Positions 59,725 through 64,000 of a stretch of DNA of 64,000 nt are shown in pieces; position 1 is the stretch's first letter; the number at the start of each line of letters is the position of its first letter. The notes under the pieces were generated by a model that was not told where the DNA came from, searched no databases, and worked only from the letters and a program-made list of their open reading frames with translations. A program made the position numbers and the translations under genes. The DNA is from Saccharomycopsis crataegensis (taxonomy: Eukaryota > Ascomycota > Saccharomycetes > Ascoideales > Saccharomycopsidaceae), in the NCBI RefSeq assembly GCF_037102585.1, contig NW_027043830.1, positions 806,001 through 870,000 of the forward strand. Direction: 5' to 3'.

Positions 59725-62700
59725 ATGTCCAAGAAGTTCTCTAACATCAACGAGATCAGAGATGATCAATCGGTGCTTGGGTCTTTGAAAAAAATCCTCG
59801 TCGCCAACCGTGGTGAAATCCCAATCAGAATCTTCAGAACCGCTCATGAATTGTCAATGCAGACAGTTGCCATCTACTCTCATGAAGATAGATTGTCAAT
59901 GCATCGTCTCAAGGCCGATGAAGCTTACCCAATTGGTTACAAGGGCCAATTCTCCCCAGTCCAAGCATATCTTCAAAGCGAGGAAATCGTCAAGATTGCT
60001 ACCGCCCACGGGGTTGATATGATCCATCCTGGTTATGGGTTCTTATCCGAAAACTCAGAATTCGCTAGAAAGGTCATTGAAGCTGGTATTCGTTGGATTG
60101 GTCCTCCTCCAGAAGTTATCGACGCTGTTGGTGACAAGGTCAGTGCCAGAGTGTTGGCCGACAAGGCTGGTGTCCCAACTGTCCCTGGTACCCCTGGTCC
60201 AATTGAAAGCGCCGAAGAAGCTCAAGAGTTTGTTAACAAATACGGGTTCCCAGTTATTATTAAGGCTGCCTTTGGTGGTGGTGGTCGTGGTATGCGTGTG
60301 GTTCGTGAAGGTGATGATATTAGGGATGCTTTCAACCGTGCTACCAGTGAAGCCAAATCTGCCTTCGGTAATGGTACATGTTTTGTCGAACGTTTCTTAG
60401 ACAAGCCAAAACATATTGAAGTCCAATTACTTGCTGACAAGTACGGCAATGTCATCCATTTGTTTGAACGTGATTGTTCTGTTCAAAGACGTCACCAAAA
60501 GGTTGTAGAAATTGCTCCTGCTAAAACCATTTCTCTTGAAACCCGTAATGCTATTCTTACAGATGCCGTCAAGTTGGCTAAGACTGCTAACTATGTCAAT
60601 GCTGGTACAGCTGAATTTTTGGTCGATGCCCAAGGTCGTCACTATTTCATTGAAATCAACCCAAGAATTCAAGTCGAACACACTATCACCGAAGAAATCA
60701 CTGGGGTTGATGTTGTTGCTGCCCAAATCCAAATCGAAGCTGGGGCTTCTCTTGCTGATCTTGGTTTATTGCAAGACAAAATTACTACCAGAGGTTTCGC
60801 TATCCAATGTCGTATCACCACCGAAGATCCTGCCAAGGGATTCCAACCAGATACTGGTAAAATTGAAGTCTACAGATCTGCTGGTGGTAATGGTGTGCGT
60901 CTTGATGGTGGTAATGGTTTCGCTGGATCAGTTATTTCTCCACATTACGATTCTATGTTGGTTAAGTGTTCTTGTTCTGGTTCCACTTACGAAATCGCTC
61001 GTCGTAAGATGATCAGAGCCTTGATTGAATTCCGTATTCGTGGTGTCAAGACTAACATCCCATTTTTGTTGACTTTGTTGACCCATGAAACATTTATTGC
61101 TGGTGATTGTTGGACTACCTTTATTGATGATACCCCATCTTTGTTCAACATGGTTACATCTAGAAACCGTGCCATGAAATTGCTTCATTACTTTGCTGAT
61201 TTGGCTGTTAACGGCTCCTCCATTAAGGGTCAAGTTGGCGTTCCAAAGCTTTTGACTGAACCAACTGTTCCACAACTCCACAATGCTGATGGTTCTGTCA
61301 TCGATGTTTCTAGTCCATACAGCAAGGGTTGGAGAGAAATTTTGGTTTCTCAAGGCCCAGAAGCGTTTTCTGAAGCCGTTCGTAACAACAACGGCTGCTT
61401 GGTTATGGACACTACCTGGAGAGATGCCCATCAATCCTTGCTTGCAACCAGAGTCCGTACCCAAGATTTACTCGCAATTGCTAAAACTACTAGCCATGCT
61501 CTCTCTGGCGCTTTTGCTTTAGAATGTTGGGGTGGTGCTACTTTTGATGTCGCCATGAGATTCCTCTATGAAGACCCATGGGAAAGATTGAGACAACTTA
61601 GAGCTGCTGTTCCAAACATCCCATTCCAAATGTTGTTGCGTGGGGCTAATGGTGTTGCTTACTCTTCTTTGCCAGATAACGCTATTGACCATTTTGTTGC
61701 CAGAGCCAAAGAAAACGGTGTTGATATCTTCAGAGTCTTCGATGCTCTTAACGATTTGGAACAATTGAAGGTTGGTGTCGATGCTGTCAAGAAGGCTGGC
61801 GGTGTGGTCGAATCTACTGTTTGTTACAGTGGTGACATGTTGCAACCAGGCAAAAAGTACAACTTGGAATACTACTTGAACTTTGTTGATCAAGTTGTCG
61901 CTATGGGTACCCATATCTTGGGTATCAAGGATATGGCTGGTACTTTGAGACCTGCCGCTGCCACTGCCTTGATCAGTGCTATCAGAAAGAAGTATCCTAA
62001 ATTACCAATCCATGTACACACACACGATTCTGCTGGTACTGGTGTCGCCTCCATGGTTGCTTGTGCTAAGGCTGGCGCTGATGTTGTTGACTGTGCCACT
62101 AACTCCTTGTCTGGTATGACTTCTCAACCATCAATTAGTGCGTTTGTCGCCTCTGTCGATGGTGACATTAACACCGGCTTGGATTCCTCAAAATTGACGG
62201 AAATCGATGCTTACTGGGCGCAAATGAGATTGTTGTACTCTGTCTTCGAGGCTGACTTGAAGGGCCCAGATCCAGAGGTGTACCAGCATGAAATTCCAGG
62301 TGGTCAATTGACCAATTTGCTTTTCCAAGCCCAACAAGTTGGTTTGGGTGCTCAATGGAGTGAAACCAAGAAGGCTTACCGTGAAGCCAACTATTTGCTT
62401 GGTGATATTGTCAAGGTTACCCCTACCTCCAAGGTTGTTGGTGATTTGGCACAATTTATGGTCAGTAACAAGTTGTCTTCCGATGATGTTAAGAGACTTG
62501 CTGGATCCTTGGATTTCCCAGATAGTGTGCTTGATTTCTTTGAAGGTAAGATTGGTCATCCAGTGGGTGGCTTCCCTGAACCTTTGAGATCTGATATCTT
62601 GAGTGGTAAGCGTCGCAAGCTCAACGTTCGTCCAGGTTTGGAAATGGCTCCTTTTGACTTGACCGCTATTCGTGAAGATTTGAGTTCAAGATATGACAAT

Positions 62701-63258
62701 ATTACCGAAGATGATGTTGCTTCTTACAACATGTATCCAAAGGTTTACGAAGACTTCAGAGGTATGCTTGCCAAATATGGGGACTTGTCAGTGATTCCAA
62801 CCCGTTACTTTTTGGCTGCTCCAAAGATCGACGAAGAAATCAGTATTGAAATCGAAAAGGGTAAGGTTCTTATGTTCAAGATGACTGCCATTTCCGATGC
62901 TGCTGAAGGTAAGAAGGCTGTTTACTACGAAATGAATGGTGAATTACGTAAAGTCACTGTTGATGACAAGAATTCCAAGGTCGAGAAGGTTGTTAAACCA
63001 AAGGCCGATGCTCACAAGCCAGGTGATGTCGGTGCTCCAATGGCCGGTGTTATTGTGGAAGTTAAGGTCCACAAGGGCAGTGTGGTCAAGAAGGGTCAAC
63101 CATTATGTGTCTTGAGTGCCATGAAGATGGAAATGGTTATTAGTGCCCCACATGACGGTACTGTTGGTGATGTCTTGGTTAAAGACAATGACAATGTTGA
63201 AGCCGCCGATTTAGTTTGCGTGGTTGATGGTGAAGAAAATGAGGATGCCAAGAAATGA
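59725..63258 (+). CDS. PYC1: Pyruvate carboxylase
   Basis: A 1177-residue biotin enzyme (S. cerevisiae Pyc1 has 1178). Domains in order are biotin carboxylase at about residues 22-470 with ATP-grasp loop KAAFGGGGRGMR and NPRIQVEHT, carboxyltransferase from about 555 with DTTWRDAHQSLLATR (Asp562), a connecting domain, and a C-terminal biotin carrier with AMKMEM, in which Lys1134 is biotinylated. It makes oxaloacetate from pyruvate, bicarbonate and ATP, refilling the TCA cycle and starting gluconeogenesis. The N-terminus (MSKKFSNINEIRDD) is not a mitochondrial presequence, fitting the cytosolic enzyme of yeasts. Codon use is strongly biased (GGT, GCT, TTG, CGT), which signals high expression. 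PYC1 and PYC2 paralogues cannot be told apart. Confidence 0.97.
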   Translation: MSKKFSNINEIRDDQSVLGSLKKILVANRGEIPIRIFRTAHELSMQTVAIYSHEDRLSMHRLKADEAYPIGYKGQFSPVQAYLQSEEIVKIATAHGVDMIHPGYGFLSENSEFARKVIEAGIRWIGPPPEVIDAVGDKVSARVLADKAGVPTVPGTPGPIESAEEAQEFVNKYGFPVIIKAAFGGGGRGMRVVREGDDIRDAFNRATSEAKSAFGNGTCFVERFLDKPKHIEVQLLADKYGNVIHLFERDCSVQRRHQKVVEIAPAKTISLETRNAILTDAVKLAKTANYVNAGTAEFLVDAQGRHYFIEINPRIQVEHTITEEITGVDVVAAQIQIEAGASLADLGLLQDKITTRGFAIQCRITTEDPAKGFQPDTGKIEVYRSAGGNGVRLDGGNGFAGSVISPHYDSMLVKCSCSGSTYEIARRKMIRALIEFRIRGVKTNIPFLLTLLTHETFIAGDCWTTFIDDTPSLFNMVTSRNRAMKLLHYFADLAVNGSSIKGQVGVPKLLTEPTVPQLHNADGSVIDVSSPYSKGWREILVSQGPEAFSEAVRNNNGCLVMDTTWRDAHQSLLATRVRTQDLLAIAKTTSHALSGAFALECWGGATFDVAMRFLYEDPWERLRQLRAAVPNIPFQMLLRGANGVAYSSLPDNAIDHFVARAKENGVDIFRVFDALNDLEQLKVGVDAVKKAGGVVESTVCYSGDMLQPGKKYNLEYYLNFVDQVVAMGTHILGIKDMAGTLRPAAATALISAIRKKYPKLPIHVHTHDSAGTGVASMVACAKAGADVVDCATNSLSGMTSQPSISAFVASVDGDINTGLDSSKLTEIDAYWAQMRLLYSVFEADLKGPDPEVYQHEIPGGQLTNLLFQAQQVGLGAQWSETKKAYREANYLLGDIVKVTPTSKVVGDLAQFMVSNKLSSDDVKRLAGSLDFPDSVLDFFEGKIGHPVGGFPEPLRSDILSGKRRKLNVRPGLEMAPFDLTAIREDLSSRYDNITEDDVASYNMYPKVYEDFRGMLAKYGDLSVIPTRYFLAAPKIDEEISIEIEKGKVLMFKMTAISDAAEGKKAVYYEMNGELRKVTVDDKNSKVEKVVKPKADAHKPGDVGAPMAGVIVEVKVHKGSVVKKGQPLCVLSAMKMEMVISAPHDGTVGDVLVKDNDNVEAADLVCVVDGEENEDAKK

Positions 63259-64000
63259 TTGTGGTCTTTTTTTTTTTTTCATGAAAAGCTCACTGTTTAT
63301 GTCCGTTAGATGAAACTACATGCTTTTGTATTTATGAACAATTGCATTTTGATTCTTTAATGCTTTTTTTTTTTTATATATATATTTTTTTATTGTGTAC
63401 CGTGCTGTGTTTTTATTTATATTCCATTGCTTTTTTTATTTTGCGTTCTCTTTCTGTATGAATCTTTAACTTTTCAAGAAGTATTGTTGCACATAACTCG
63501 CCATATCAAGAAATTTTTAGCCGATAGAGCACTGATCGACTCTGCCATTCATTCAAAAGTTTGGAAATTTTCCCTACCCAAGAGGTGTTATACTCTGTAA
63601 CAAGCAAGTTATTACGATATTAGGGCATTTTCTTGTGTGAATAAATGAAACCAAAGAATTGGTTGGTTGTGCATATCAATCTCCTCGTAAAACAGTCTCA
63701 ATTGAAAGCAAAAATCAATCCTCGCAGCTGCGTGGAAATTTTGGACTTTCAATGATTTATTGATCTTCACTTTCCTTGAGAAACAAACAGTAAATATCAT
63801 AAGCTAGCCATACCATGACCATAATGGTAGATACCTCACTGTGAAAGTTCTTAAGAGCACAAAGATGGAACATCTCAACGAATATTATTGCTGAGGAAAA
63901 TCATAAATAGGTTGAACAACAACAGACTTGCGGATCCTAAGTTTTTCAATTCCTACTTACTTGACCGTCCTGAATGCGAGTCATGAAACTTCCCTGGTGA
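63259..64000. other. 3' flank of pyruvate carboxylase and right edge
   Basis: T-rich sequence follows the carboxylase stop, with a TATATATATA run near 63378 typical of a yeast polyadenylation efficiency element. The rest is AT-rich. A 62-codon minus-strand ORF near 63612 has no recognisable features. No gene was identified before the edge. Confidence 0.45.

Overview
The window looks like nuclear chromosomal DNA of a budding yeast (Saccharomycotina). The protein set is typical of yeast (MOT1, RSC8, SET2, MCM1, HAP5, DSK2, SUB2, RIO2, VID27, EGH1, pyruvate carboxylase, a Gap1-type permease). Genes are compact, intergenic DNA is AT-rich, and introns carry yeast signals (GTATGT or GTGAGT donors, TACTAAC-like branch points). 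It is not Saccharomyces cerevisiae: SUB2, DSK2, ATP15 and the permease are all split by introns. CTG codons are fairly common in some genes and read naturally as leucine, but the genetic code cannot be settled from this window. I see no rRNA, tRNA or CRISPR.

Layout. 1-1.65 kb: non-coding. 1.65-7 kb: IOC4-like PWWP protein (+), MCM1 (+, with a probable 5'UTR intron), RSC8 (-). 7.5-17.3 kb: a 1594-residue disordered protein (+), a membrane-anchored alpha/beta-hydrolase-like protein lacking the serine nucleophile (+), SET2 (+). 17.6-26.3 kb: MOT1 (-) and EGH1 (-). 26.7-28.0 kb: two tiny genes that simple ORF calling misses or mis-starts, ATP15 (two exons) and OST4 (39 aa). 28.4-37.2 kb: BRE4-like membrane protein (-), RIO2 (+), RRG9 (-), VID27 (+). 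37.9-44.6 kb: oligopeptide transporter (-), a 2.3-kb gene-poor stretch holding a GC-rich island, a small spliced gene (-), and a peroxiredoxin-fold protein with no peroxidatic cysteine (+). 45-48.8 kb: HAP5 (-), SNX3 (+), DSK2 (+, spliced). 48.8-51.6 kb: gene-poor, with a Ty1/copia fossil. 51.6-63.3 kb: SUB2 (+, 1.37-kb intron), Gap1-type permease (+, small intron), pyruvate carboxylase (+).

Functional links. Many genes concern chromatin and transcription: Set2 writes H3K36 methylation and Ioc4-type PWWP proteins read it; Rsc8, Mot1, Mcm1 and Hap5 act at promoters. A second group serves mitochondria and respiration (ATP15, RRG9, HAP5, perhaps the small spliced gene). A third handles nitrogen and peptide uptake (permease, OPT transporter). 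Promoters carry recognisable sites: a perfect heat-shock element before DSK2, PAC and RRPE motifs before RIO2, a Rap1-type site between RSC8 and its neighbour, and paired CCCCCCGG elements before pyruvate carboxylase. No obviously new multi-gene system is present. The most unusual items are the copia fossil under the SUB2 promoter, the large SUB2 intron, the two enzyme-fold proteins with lost active-site residues, and the GC-rich island at 40.75-41.28 kb.
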